A stretch of DNA of 38,636 nt. Source: an uncultured Oscillospiraceae bacterium. GTDB lineage: Bacteria; Bacillota; Clostridia; Oscillospirales; Oscillospiraceae. Below the pieces are notes generated by a model. It worked only from the letters and a program-made list of their open reading frames with translations. It was not told where the DNA came from and did no database searches. A program made the translations under genes and the position numbers. Below, one piece after another: positions 7,245-15,735 of this stretch (its first letter is position 1; the number at the start of each line of letters is the position of its first letter). Location of the stretch: contig CALWYB010000087.1 in the NCBI GenBank assembly GCA_944385665.1, positions 1 through 38,636 of the forward strand. Direction: 5' to 3'.

Positions 7245-8309
7245 ATGCGGATCGGCAAGCATGAGCTGGCCCTGCCCATCCTCCAGGGAGGCATGGGTGT
7301 GGGCGTGTCCATGGGAGGTCTGGCCGGGGCGGTTGCCGCCTGCGGCGGCATGGGCACCGTCAGCACCGCCGACGCGGGTTATCTGGAACCTGATTTCGAT
7401 AAAAACCCCTTTGAGGCCAATCTCCGTGCTCTGAAGCGGGAGATTGGCAAGGCCAAGGAGATCGCCAAGGGCGCGGGCATGGTGGCGGTCAACGCCATGG
7501 TGGCCACCGTCCAGTACGCCGACGCGGTACGCACTGCCGTGGCCGCCGGCGTAGATGCGGTGGTCTCCGGAGCGGGACTGCCTCTGGACCTGCCCGAGCT
7601 GATCGGAGCAAGCGATACCGCCAAGGCTCCCATCGTCTCCTCCCCCCGGGCTGCCCGGCTCATCCTGAAAACCTGGGACCGCAAGTACCACACCACCGCC
7701 GATTTTCTCGTGCTGGAGGGCAAGGACGCAGGCGGCCATCTGGGCTTTGATGAGGTGCAGCTCCGGACCGGGACCTGTCCCACCCTGGAGGAGCTGTTGC
7801 CCGGCGTTCTGGCCGAGGTCCGGCCCTACGAGGAGAAGTACGGCCACCCCATCCCCGTGTTTGCGGCAGGTGGTGTGTACACCGGGGCCGACCTGGCCCG
7901 GCTCACCAAGCTGGGAGCCGCCGGAGGCCAGCTGGCCACCCGGTTTATCGCCACCTATGAGTGCGACGCCTCCCAGGGCTACAAGGACGTGCTGCTGGAA
8001 GCCAGGCAGGACGACCTGGCCATCATCCACAGCCCGGTGGGAATGCCGGGCCGGGCGGTGCGCACCCCTCTGGTAGCGCGGCTGGAACAGGGCCTGCGCC
8101 AAGTTCCCAAGCACTGCTCCCAGTGCATCAAGGGGTGCTCCCCCGCCAAGATCCCCTTCTGCATCACCCACGCTCTCATTGAGGCGGTGAAGGGCAACCG
8201 GGAGGAGGGCCTGTTTTTCAGCGGCTCCAACGTGGAGCGGCTGGACCGGATGGTCCATGTCCGGGATATCATGGACGAACTGATGAATGAATGGAGGGTT
8301 TCGCTGTGA
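7245..8309 (+). CDS. Second FabK-like flavin oxidoreductase with a C-terminal four-cysteine motif
   Basis: This 354-residue protein belongs to the same FMN TIM-barrel family as the preceding FabK: LPILQGGMGVGVS at the start, AGGHLGFDE with the conserved His, and AAGGVYTGADL and GGQLATRF flavin loops. Unlike FabK it carries C-x2-C-x3-C-x7-C (HCSQCIKGCSPAKIPFC) near residues 289-304, which could bind zinc or an iron-sulfur cluster. A group of clostridial NAD(P)H-dependent flavin oxidoreductases shares this tail. It starts one base after the fabK stop and overlaps fabD by four bases, so it is an integral part of the fatty acid operon. It could be a second enoyl reductase, an isomerase-like helper for unsaturated chains, or a nitronate monooxygenase; the substrate is unknown. 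Confidence 0.8.
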   Translation: MRIGKHELALPILQGGMGVGVSMGGLAGAVAACGGMGTVSTADAGYLEPDFDKNPFEANLRALKREIGKAKEIAKGAGMVAVNAMVATVQYADAVRTAVAAGVDAVVSGAGLPLDLPELIGASDTAKAPIVSSPRAARLILKTWDRKYHTTADFLVLEGKDAGGHLGFDEVQLRTGTCPTLEELLPGVLAEVRPYEEKYGHPIPVFAAGGVYTGADLARLTKLGAAGGQLATRFIATYECDASQGYKDVLLEARQDDLAIIHSPVGMPGRAVRTPLVARLEQGLRQVPKHCSQCIKGCSPAKIPFCITHALIEAVKGNREEGLFFSGSNVERLDRMVHVRDIMDELMNEWRVSL

Positions 8310-9235
8310 AACTTGCCTTTTTGTACGCCGGCCAGGGCGCCCAGCACGTGGGCATGGGCCGGGACCTGTATGAGATCTATCCCGCCTTCCGCCAGGTGCT
8401 GGACAGCGCCCCGGTGGACTTCGACCTGAAAAAGCTGTGCTTTGACGGCCCGGAGGATCAGCTCAATGACACCCGGTATACCCAGCCCTGCATGGTGGCC
8501 TTTGCCGCTGGGGTCACCGCCCTGCTCCGCGAGGGAGGCATCACCCCCGATTACGCCGCCGGGCTGAGCCTGGGCGAGTATTCCGCCCTCCAGTGTGCCG
8601 GTGTGTTTGACGCCAAGACTGCCATCTCCCTGGTGGCCTTCCGTGGCCAGGCCATGGCCGACGCCGTGCAGGGCCGTCCCTGCGGCATGGCTGCGGTACT
8701 GGGCATGGACCGGGGCGCCCTGAATGCTGTGTGTGAGCAGGCCTCTGACGCGGGTGTGGTGGAGTGCACCAACTTCAACTGCCCCGGCCAGATCGTCATC
8801 TCCGGCGACGCCGCCGCCGTGGACAAGGCCGGCGAGCTGGCCAAGGCGGCCGGCGCCAAGCGGGTGCTGCCTCTGAAGGTGAGCGGCCCCTTCCACACCT
8901 CCCTGATGGCTCCCGCCGGCGACGCCCTGCGGGAGAAGTTCCAGAGCGTGGCCTTCGGTGCCATGCAGGTCCCTGTCCTCTTTAACTGCCTAGGTGACCT
9001 CAAGGGCGAGGCGGACACCATCCCCGCTCTGCTGGAGCGCCAGGTCCAGTCCAGCGTCTATCTGGAGGACACCATCCGCCGCCTGGGTGAGCTGGGTGTG
9101 GACACCGTGGTGGAGATCGGCCCCGGCCGCACCCTGTCCAGCTTTGTGAAGAAGACAGTCAAAGGCATCAAGTGCTATCCGGTGGAGACGGCCCAGGAGC
9201 TCCAGGCCGCCATCGCCGCTCTGAGAGGAGAGTAA
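8306..9235 (+). CDS. fabD: Malonyl-CoA:ACP transacylase
   Basis: The 309-residue transferase loads malonyl groups from CoA to AcpP. The nucleophile is Ser88 in GLSLGEYSA and the catalytic His is His197 in GPFHTSLM; the N-terminal [10 protein letters not shown] is typical. I chose the GTG at 8306, which has GGAGGG seven bases upstream and overlaps the previous stop as GTGA. An ATG five codons earlier (8291) would fall on that ribosome site. The usual His before the nucleophile (GHSLGE) is Leu here, as in many Firmicute enzymes. Confidence 0.94.
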   Translation: MKLAFLYAGQGAQHVGMGRDLYEIYPAFRQVLDSAPVDFDLKKLCFDGPEDQLNDTRYTQPCMVAFAAGVTALLREGGITPDYAAGLSLGEYSALQCAGVFDAKTAISLVAFRGQAMADAVQGRPCGMAAVLGMDRGALNAVCEQASDAGVVECTNFNCPGQIVISGDAAAVDKAGELAKAAGAKRVLPLKVSGPFHTSLMAPAGDALREKFQSVAFGAMQVPVLFNCLGDLKGEADTIPALLERQVQSSVYLEDTIRRLGELGVDTVVEIGPGRTLSSFVKKTVKGIKCYPVETAQELQAAIAALRGE

Positions 9236-9239
9236 CACC

Positions 9240-9983
9240 ATGAGTTTAACGGGAAAAATTGCACTGGTCACCGGCGGCAGCCGGGGCATCGGCCGGGCTA
9301 TCTGCCTGAAGCTGGCCCGTCAGGGGGCCAATGTGGCGGTGAACTACGCGGGCAACTCCGCCGCCGCCCAGGAGACCGTATCCGCCTGTGAGGCCCTGGG
9401 CGTGCAGGCCATCGCCATCCAGGCCAATGTGGCCGACCCCCAGGCCTGCCAGGACATGGTGAAGACGGTGCTGGACACCTTCGGCCGCATCGACATTCTG
9501 GTCAACAACGCCGGCATCACCCGGGATGGTCTGGCCCTCCAGATGAAGGAGGCGGACTTCGACGCGGTGCTGGACACCAACCTGAAGGGCGCCTTCTGCT
9601 GCTGCAAGGCGGTCTACCGCCCCATGATGCGCCAGCGCTCCGGCCGCATCATCAACATGAGCAGCATTGTGGGTCTGCGGGGCAACGCCGGCCAGGTCAA
9701 CTACTCCGCCAGCAAGGCCGGTCTCATCGGCCTGACCAAGTCCCTGGCCAAGGAGCTGGCCGCCCGGAAGGTCACCGTCAACGCGGTGGCCCCCGGCTTT
9801 ATCGACACCGACATGACCGCCGTGCTGTCGGAGCAGGCCAAAGAGGCCATGCTCGCCACCATCCCCATGGCCAAGCTGGGCCAGCCGGAGGATGTGGCCG
9901 CCGCGGTGGCCTTCTTCGCCTCGGATGAGGCCGCCTACATCACCGGCCAGGTGCTGTGTGTAGACGGCGGTATGGCGGTTTGA
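9240..9983 (+). CDS. fabG: 3-oxoacyl-ACP reductase
   Basis: The 247-residue short-chain dehydrogenase uses NADPH to reduce 3-oxoacyl-ACP. The dinucleotide loop TGGSRGIG is at residues 11-18, NNAG at 89-92, and the catalytic Ser142, Tyr155 and Lys159 lie in the usual S-x12-Y-x3-K spacing. The C-terminus [14 protein letters not shown] is classic FabG. It follows fabD after four bases with a GAGAGGAG ribosome site. Its position between fabD and fabF separates it from the stand-alone paralogue at 33700-34449. Confidence 0.96.
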   Translation: MSLTGKIALVTGGSRGIGRAICLKLARQGANVAVNYAGNSAAAQETVSACEALGVQAIAIQANVADPQACQDMVKTVLDTFGRIDILVNNAGITRDGLALQMKEADFDAVLDTNLKGAFCCCKAVYRPMMRQRSGRIINMSSIVGLRGNAGQVNYSASKAGLIGLTKSLAKELAARKVTVNAVAPGFIDTDMTAVLSEQAKEAMLATIPMAKLGQPEDVAAAVAFFASDEAAYITGQVLCVDGGMAV

Positions 9984-10003
9984 CCGCAGAAAGGATGCGT
10001 ATT

Positions 10004-11245
10004 ATGGAAAAAAGACGTGTTGTCATCACCGGCATCGGCGCGGTCACTCCCCTGGGGAACACCGCCCCCGAAAGCTGGCAGGCCGTCAAGGACGGCGTGT
10101 GCGGCATTGCCCCCATCACCCTGTATGACCACAGCAATCAGAAGGTCTCTCTGGCCGCCGAGGTGAAGAACTTTGACCCCTCCGTGGCTCTGGACCGCAA
10201 GGAGGCCCGGCGGATGGACCGCTTCACCCAGTTCGCCGTCACCGCGGCGGTGGAAGCGGTGGCCGACAGCGGACTGGATCTGGAGCAGGAGGACACCGGC
10301 CGGTGCGGCGTGTCCGTTTCCAGCGGCATCGGCGGCATCGCTACCATCCAGTCCTCCTGCGAGGCCGGCAACAACCGGGGCTTTGACAAGGTCTCCCCCT
10401 TCTTCATCCCCATGGCCATCACCAACATGGCCGCGGGACAGATCGCCATCCGGATGCACCTGCACGGTCTGTGCATCTGCCCGGTGGCCGCCTGCGCCGG
10501 CGGCAGCAATGCGGTGGGCGACGCCTTCCGCCACATTCGGGACGGCTACGCCGAGGTGATGCTCTCCGGCGGCGCCGAGGCCTCCATCACTCCCCTGGCC
10601 ATGGGCGGCTTCACCTCCATGAGCGCTTTGACCACTGCCAGCGACCCCAAGCGGGCCTCCATCCCCTTTGACGCGGAGCGCAGTGGCTTTGTCATGGGCG
10701 AGGGTGCAGCCATTCTGGTGCTGGAGGAGCTGGACCACGCTCTGGCCCGGAATGCCAAGATCTACGGCGAGGTGATCGGTTACGGCGCCACCTGCGACGC
10801 TTACCACATCACCGCTCCCGATCCCAAGGGAACCTGGAGCGCCGCCTGCATCCAGCAGTCTCTGGACGATGCGGGCATCACCCCCGACCAGGTGGACTAC
10901 GTCAACGCCCACGGCACCTCCACTCCCCTCAACGACAGCGGCGAGACAGCTGCCCTCCACCAGGTGTTCGGCGACCACGCCAAAAACCTGATGGTCAGCT
11001 CCACCAAGTCCATGACCGGCCATCTGCTGGGCGCCAGCGGCGCGGTGGAGGCCATGTTCTCCGTGCTGGCCCTGAAGGACGGCTTTGTCCCCGCCACCAT
11101 CAACTACCAGGTCCCCGACCCCACCTGCGACCTGGACATCGTCCCCAATGAGGGGCGCAAGGCGGACATCAAGGTGGCCATTTCCGATTCTCTGGGCTTT
11201 GGCGGGCACAACACCTGCCTGGTCTTCCAGAAGTGGGAGGGTTAA
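10004..11245 (+). CDS. fabF: Beta-ketoacyl-ACP synthase II
   Basis: The 413-residue condensing enzyme extends acyl-ACP with malonyl-ACP. The catalytic residues are Cys164 (VAACAGG), His303 (NAHGTST) and His340 (MTGHLLG). The N-terminus MEKRRVVITGIGAVTPLG is standard. The start at 10004 has AAAGG nine bases upstream; an in-frame ATG three codons earlier is possible but sits too close to it. The usual TACAT around the nucleophile reads VAACA here, a mild variation. Confidence 0.95.
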   Translation: MEKRRVVITGIGAVTPLGNTAPESWQAVKDGVCGIAPITLYDHSNQKVSLAAEVKNFDPSVALDRKEARRMDRFTQFAVTAAVEAVADSGLDLEQEDTGRCGVSVSSGIGGIATIQSSCEAGNNRGFDKVSPFFIPMAITNMAAGQIAIRMHLHGLCICPVAACAGGSNAVGDAFRHIRDGYAEVMLSGGAEASITPLAMGGFTSMSALTTASDPKRASIPFDAERSGFVMGEGAAILVLEELDHALARNAKIYGEVIGYGATCDAYHITAPDPKGTWSAACIQQSLDDAGITPDQVDYVNAHGTSTPLNDSGETAALHQVFGDHAKNLMVSSTKSMTGHLLGASGAVEAMFSVLALKDGFVPATINYQVPDPTCDLDIVPNEGRKADIKVAISDSLGFGGHNTCLVFQKWEG

Positions 11246-11248
11246 GCC

Positions 11249-11674
11249 ATGGAACTGAACATTGAACAGATCATGGAGATCCTGCCCCACCGTCCCCCCT
11301 TCCTGCTGGTGGACAAGATCACCGATTGTGAGCCGGGCGTGAAGGCCACAGGCATCAAGTGCGTGACCATGAACGAGCCCTTCTTTGTGGGCCACTTCCC
11401 CGGCAAGCCCATTATGCCCGGGGTGCTGATCCTGGAGGCTCTGGCCCAGACCGGGGCGGTGGCCGCCCTGTCCCTGCCCGAGAACAAGGGCAAGCTGGCC
11501 ATTTTCGGCGGGGTGAAGAATGCCCGCTTCAAGCAGCCGGTGCTTCCCGGCGACGTGCTGGAGCTCAGCTGCGAGCTGGTGGAGCAGCACGGCCCCATCG
11601 GCTTTGGCAAGGCGGTGGCAAAGGTGGATGGCAAGATCGCGGCCCGGTGCGAGCTGACCTTCGTCATCCAGTAA
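11249..11674 (+). CDS. fabZ: 3-hydroxyacyl-ACP dehydratase
   Basis: The 141-residue hot-dog-fold enzyme dehydrates 3-hydroxyacyl-ACP to the trans-2-enoyl form that FabK reduces. His49 in GHFPGKPIMPGV and Glu63 in ILEALAQ are the catalytic pair; the start MELNIEQIMEILPHRPPFLL is typical. It begins three bases after fabF with GGAGG inside the end of fabF. No FabA or FabM is found in the window, so how unsaturated fatty acids would be made is not evident. Confidence 0.96.
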   Translation: MELNIEQIMEILPHRPPFLLVDKITDCEPGVKATGIKCVTMNEPFFVGHFPGKPIMPGVLILEALAQTGAVAALSLPENKGKLAIFGGVKNARFKQPVLPGDVLELSCELVEQHGPIGFGKAVAKVDGKIAARCELTFVIQ

Positions 11675-11677
11675 CCA

Positions 11678-11706
11678 TTGCTTCCCGCCTGTAAGTTTGA
11701 TATAGT
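11678..11706 (+). promoter_or_regulatory. Promoter of the MarR-type regulator gene
   Basis: TTGCTT (11678-11683) and TATAGT (11701-11706) are separated by 17 bases, 32 bases before the regulator start. The spacer end and -10 contain AGTTTGATA, which resembles a half-site of the streptococcal FabT box (AGTTTGA), so autoregulation is possible. Confidence 0.6.
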
Positions 11707-11737
11707 AGAAATATAACAACATGCAGGAGGAAGTCTC

Positions 11738-12193
11738 ATGCTGGATGAATCGTTCAATCGCGTGTATACAAAATTCAAGCTCCATTTCTACCGGGCCGTC
11801 TTCTCCCGCTTTCAGAACCGGGAGGCCAGTCTGACCACGGTGGAGACCTTTTGCATGGAGATCATCAACGCCCTGGGACATCCCACCATCGCCGAGTTCT
11901 CCAGCTTTGTCAACATCTCGCCTCCCAACGCCGCCTATAAAATCAACAGCCTCATCCAGAAGGGCTACATCACCAAGGAACAGTCTCCGGACGATAAGCG
12001 GGAGTACCACCTGTCGGTGACTCAGAAATACATTGACTACTACAATGTGAGCTACCGCTATCTCTCCACCGTTATGGACCGGATCAAGGCGCGTTTTCCT
12101 GCCCAGGATGTAGAAAAACTGGAGGAGATGCTCAACGTCATCTCCGACGAGCTCATGCCTGAGCTCAACCAGATCCCCTCCAAACAGGCCTGA
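11738..12193 (+). CDS. MarR-family transcriptional regulator, probable fatty-acid regulator
   Basis: A 151-residue winged-helix protein. A helix-turn-helix is visible at about residues 50-75 (TIAEFSSFVNISPPNAAYKINSL, in part), with the wing at about 80-95 containing the DDKREY motif seen in many MarR proteins. Flanking helices would make the dimer interface. It ends the fatty acid cluster, with its own promoter and GGAGGA ribosome site. FabT, a MarR-type repressor, plays this role in lactic-acid cocci, though there it usually precedes fabH. Regulation of the acpP promoter is therefore inferred from position, not shown. I leave the symbol empty because orthology to FabT is unproven. Confidence 0.8.
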   Translation: MLDESFNRVYTKFKLHFYRAVFSRFQNREASLTTVETFCMEIINALGHPTIAEFSSFVNISPPNAAYKINSLIQKGYITKEQSPDDKREYHLSVTQKYIDYYNVSYRYLSTVMDRIKARFPAQDVEKLEEMLNVISDELMPELNQIPSKQA

Positions 12194-12200
12194 TTCCCCT

Positions 12201-12241
12201 CGGTGTGACCGCAGGAATGTTCTGCGGTCACACCGTTTTTT
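12201..12241 (+). terminator. Terminator of the fatty acid operon
   Basis: A perfect 14-bp stem (CGGTGTGACCGCAG and its complement) with a 7-base loop is followed by six T, seven bases after the regulator's stop. Confidence 0.9.
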
Positions 12242-12371
12242 GTTGCTTCCGGCTGGATTTTTCCACATTTTCCTCCGCTTTGTGCAAAACCGCCCTTGTG
12301 TCGGCGGGGCGGATGTAGTATCCTGTAAGCAAACCTTTTCCCTTTGACCCGTTTTGAAAGGAGGGATGGGC

Positions 12372-14177
12372 TTGTCCCAATTTCTTATCCGTCTGCAGGA
12401 AGGCGTGATTGCACTGCGCCAACTGCCTGCGGACTATCCGGAGGCGTTTGCCTGGTATACCCTGATTTTACGTTTCGTGTTTCCCCTTCTGGCTCTGGCT
12501 ATGCTGGTGCGGATCATCCGCTCCCTGATCAAGGCCTCTCCCAAGCCGGAGGTGTGGGCCTACCTCTCCCTGCCCAACGGGGCCAGCGAGCCTCTGACCC
12601 ACTGGGAGAACATCCTGGGCCGGGCGGGCAGCTGCGATGTGGTACTTAACTATCCCGTGGTCTCCCGGCAGCACGCCGCTCTCATCCGCGGCGAGGATGA
12701 CAGCTGGACCGTGTACGACCTGGGCTCCAAGAGCGGCGTCACCGTCAACGGAAAACCTGCCGATTCCAACGGAACAGAGGTCTCCTTCGGCGATGTGCTG
12801 GGCATGGGCGGTGTGGAGACCGTCCTGCTTCCCGTCCCCGACAAGGAGACCCAGCACCGGCGGAAAACCGATGCCAGGCCAGTGTCCCCCTGGGGTTCTC
12901 TCGTTCTCCTTACCCTCTTTCAGGTACTGACCGCTCTGCAGTTTCTGTTTTCCGGGGATGAGGAACATATGCTGCTGGTGCCCGGCTCCTTTTTGTGCCT
13001 GGCGGCGGTGATGTGGCTCTACTGCCTCATTCTCCGGGCGCTGGGCCGCATCGGCTTTGAAATTGAGACGGTGGCCTTTTTCCTGTCCACCCTGTCCCTC
13101 TCCGTCACCTCCTCCTCCGCCCCCAGCGCAGTGCCCAAGCAGTTTCTCTCCATGGTGCTGGGTCTCATCTTCTTCCTGGTGCTGGGCCTGTTTCTCCGGG
13201 ATCTGGAGCGGGTGAAAAAGATCCGGTGGCTCATGGCCGCCGGCGCCATCTTCCTGCTGAGCCTATCTCTGGTGCTGGGCAACGTGAAGTATGGCGCCGC
13301 CAACTGGATCAGCATCGGCGGCTTCTCCTTCCAGCCCTCGGAACTGGCCAAAATCTGTTACATCTTCGCCGGAGCGGCCACCCTGGACCGGCTGTTCCGG
13401 AAGCGAAATTTGGGGCTGTTCATCGTCCTGACCGGGGCGTGCATGGGCTGTCTGGCTCTGATGAGCGACTTCGGCACCGCCGCCATCTTCTTTATCACCT
13501 TCCTGGTCATCGCCTACCTGCGCTCCGGCGACTTTGCCACCCTGTCCCTCATCTGCGGCGGCGCAGTGTTCGGCGTATTCACCCTGGTGAGCATCAAGCC
13601 CTACATTCTGCGGCGCTTTGCTGCCTGGGGACACGTGTGGGAGCAGGCCTCTGACGGGGGCTTCCAGCAGACCCGCACCATGTCCGCCGCCGCCTCTGGC
13701 GGTCTCATCGGCGTGGGACCGGGCAACGGCTGGCTCCATCGGATCTCCGCAGCCGACACCGACCTGGTGTTCGGTATGCTGTGCGAGGAGTGGGGCCTGA
13801 TTATCGCAGTGCTGGCCATTTTGTGTATTGTGGCTCTGGCCGTGTTTGCCATGCGGTGCTGCCGGGCCGGCCGCTCCAGCTTCTACACCATCGCCGCCTG
13901 CGCCGCCACCAGCCTGCTGGTCTTTCAGACCACACTGAACGTGATGGGCTCGGTGGATATCCTGCCCCTCACCGGCGTTACCTTCCCCTTTGTCTCCAAC
14001 GGCGGCTCCTCCATGCTCTCCTCCTGGGGAATGATGGCCTTTTTGAAGGCCGCCGACACCCGCAGCAACGCCAGCTTTGCCATCCGCGCCCCTAAGCTCC
14101 ACGGCCCTCAGTGGCTGGGCAACCTGGGTCCCCAGAGCAGAGCCTCTGGAAAGGAGGTCTCCCGTGAAAAAAATTGA
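12372..14177 (+). CDS. FHA-domain SEDS (FtsW/RodA-type) peptidoglycan glycosyltransferase
   Basis: About 601 residues. A membrane helix at about 30-48 is followed by a cytosolic FHA domain at about 62-150 with GR (83-84), SRQH (98-101) and VNG (126-128), the residues that read phosphothreonine. From about 175 on there are roughly ten hydrophobic helices of the FtsW/RodA/SpoVE family, including GGFSFQPSELAKI and a C-terminal GVTFPFVSNGGSSM signature. SEDS proteins polymerise lipid II into glycan strands with a partner transpeptidase. The next gene, overlapping by 14 bases, encodes that partner. TTG at 12372 has GGAGG at a good distance; ATG at 12366 lies on top of the ribosome site. Whether it serves division, elongation or sporulation is open. 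Confidence 0.88.
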   Translation: MSQFLIRLQEGVIALRQLPADYPEAFAWYTLILRFVFPLLALAMLVRIIRSLIKASPKPEVWAYLSLPNGASEPLTHWENILGRAGSCDVVLNYPVVSRQHAALIRGEDDSWTVYDLGSKSGVTVNGKPADSNGTEVSFGDVLGMGGVETVLLPVPDKETQHRRKTDARPVSPWGSLVLLTLFQVLTALQFLFSGDEEHMLLVPGSFLCLAAVMWLYCLILRALGRIGFEIETVAFFLSTLSLSVTSSSAPSAVPKQFLSMVLGLIFFLVLGLFLRDLERVKKIRWLMAAGAIFLLSLSLVLGNVKYGAANWISIGGFSFQPSELAKICYIFAGAATLDRLFRKRNLGLFIVLTGACMGCLALMSDFGTAAIFFITFLVIAYLRSGDFATLSLICGGAVFGVFTLVSIKPYILRRFAAWGHVWEQASDGGFQQTRTMSAAASGGLIGVGPGNGWLHRISAADTDLVFGMLCEEWGLIIAVLAILCIVALAVFAMRCCRAGRSSFYTIAACAATSLLVFQTTLNVMGSVDILPLTGVTFPFVSNGGSSMLSSWGMMAFLKAADTRSNASFAIRAPKLHGPQWLGNLGPQSRASGKEVSREKN

Positions 14178-15537
14178 AAAACGCACCTTTGTGTGTCTGA
14201 CCCTCACCCTGGTACTGCTGCTGGGCCTGGGACTGTTTGTGCTGCGCTTTTTCCTCCACGGCGGAGACTGGGCCTCCTTTGCCGCCAACCGGCACCTCTA
14301 CAACTCCAACGGCTCGTTGGCGGTGGGCCGGGTGTTGGACCGGGACGGCGACGTGCTGTCCTGGGTAGACGATTCGGGCAACCGCCAGTACTACGAAAAC
14401 GCCACGGTGCGGAAAGCCATCCTCCACGCGGTGGGCGACCTGTCCGGCTCCATCGGCACCAGCGCCCTGGTGGCCTTTGCCGATCAGCTCTCCGGCTATA
14501 ACTTCCTCACCGGAGCCGACAACCCCTTCGGCCAGGGCAACGACCTCTATCTCACCCTGGACGCCCGCCTCAACTACATCGCCTATGAAGCGATGAACGG
14601 CAAGAAGGGGGCGGTGGGCGTATATAACTACGAGACCGGCGAAATTCTGTGCATGGTCTCCACCCCCACCTTCGACCCCGCCAATCCCCCCACCATTGAA
14701 GCGGGAGACAGCCAGTACGAGGGCGTCTACCTCAACCGCTTCCTTTCAGGCACCTTCACCCCCGGCTCGGTGTTCAAAACCATTACCATCACCGCCGCCA
14801 TTGAAAACATCCCCGACCTCTTCTCCCGCTCCTTCACCTGTACCGGCTCCACCACGGTGGGGGGCGAGGAGATCACCTGCCCCTTTGCCCATGGGGAAAT
14901 GGATATCAACTCCGCCCTGGCCAACTCCTGCAACGGCGTCTTTGCCCAGCTGGCCACGGAATTGGGGGCAGACACCCTGAGCAAGTATGTGGAGCAGGCA
15001 GGACTTCTGAACAGCTACTCTGTGGATGGGATCTCCACCGCCAAGGGCAGTTTTGACCTCACCGGCGCCACCACCAGTCAGATCGGCTGGTCCGGCGTGG
15101 GCCAGTACAACGACCTGGTCAACCCCTGCGCCATGATGGTGTGGATGGGCGCCATTGCCAACCAGGGCAAGACCGCCGTGCCCTACCTGATTTTGAAGAC
15201 GGAAGGGGACCTGCCCATTCCCTCTCTGCCCCACTTTACCAAGGAGACCGACCAGCTCATCAGCGCCGACACCGCCCAGGTGGTCAGCGATATGATGGCC
15301 AACAACGTGCGGCAGACCTACGGCAGTAGCCGCTTCCCCAACATGGACATCTGCGCCAAGTCGGGTACCGCCGAGGTAGGCGGAGGCAAAAAGCCCAACG
15401 CCTGGTTTGCCGGCTTCCTGCGCAATTCCGACGCCCCCTACGCCTTTGTAGTGGTGTTGGAGGAGGGCGGCAGCGGCGCCACGGCCGCAGGCAACGTGGC
15501 CGCCCAGGTGCTGGATGCTCTGGTCAACGGATACTGA
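14164..15537 (+). CDS. Class B-like penicillin-binding protein, D,D-transpeptidase
   Basis: The 457-residue protein has a short cytosolic N-terminus, one membrane anchor at about 8-30 and an extracellular transpeptidase domain from about 130. The active-site motifs are S202-V-F-K205, S255-C-N257 and K399-S-G-T402. The large dimerisation domain of FtsI/PBP2 is reduced to about 90 residues, as in actinobacterial PbpA, which also sits beside a SEDS gene. It cross-links the glycan strands made by the upstream protein. GTG at 14164 has AAAGGAGG six bases before it and overlaps the upstream gene by 14 bases, so the pair is coupled. Confidence 0.9.
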   Translation: MKKIEKRTFVCLTLTLVLLLGLGLFVLRFFLHGGDWASFAANRHLYNSNGSLAVGRVLDRDGDVLSWVDDSGNRQYYENATVRKAILHAVGDLSGSIGTSALVAFADQLSGYNFLTGADNPFGQGNDLYLTLDARLNYIAYEAMNGKKGAVGVYNYETGEILCMVSTPTFDPANPPTIEAGDSQYEGVYLNRFLSGTFTPGSVFKTITITAAIENIPDLFSRSFTCTGSTTVGGEEITCPFAHGEMDINSALANSCNGVFAQLATELGADTLSKYVEQAGLLNSYSVDGISTAKGSFDLTGATTSQIGWSGVGQYNDLVNPCAMMVWMGAIANQGKTAVPYLILKTEGDLPIPSLPHFTKETDQLISADTAQVVSDMMANNVRQTYGSSRFPNMDICAKSGTAEVGGGKKPNAWFAGFLRNSDAPYAFVVVLEEGGSGATAAGNVAAQVLDALVNGY

Positions 15538-15550
15538 TTGTGCAAGCAAA

Positions 15551-15589
15551 AAACCCCTGAAGGATCTTCCTTCGGGGGTTTGTATTTTA
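15551..15589 (+). terminator. Terminator after the SEDS-transpeptidase pair
   Basis: A 14-bp stem (AAACCCCTGAAGGA with its complement, one G-T pair) and a 3-base loop are followed by GTATTTTAT. It begins 14 bases after the transpeptidase stop. The rest of the stretch to 15735 is AT-rich and holds a TATAGT -10-like box near 15645, but I see no convincing -35. Confidence 0.85.
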
Positions 15590-15735
15590 TCTAAAAATAT
15601 TGCTATATTTTCATATCCGATCCAATGCCCTGTGAGGTATGGTTATAGTAAGAAGGATACCCGGGCAGTGGGGAGAACTATGGAACTTCCATCACCCGGT
15701 CTGCGCCGCAGAAACCGTAGGAAAGGAGACTGTAT

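Noticed and set aside
14149-14177. 14-base overlap between the SEDS and transpeptidase genes as an annotation error
   Set aside because: GTG at 14164 has a strong AAAGGAGG six bases upstream and leads straight into a proper membrane-anchor N-terminus, so the overlap is real.
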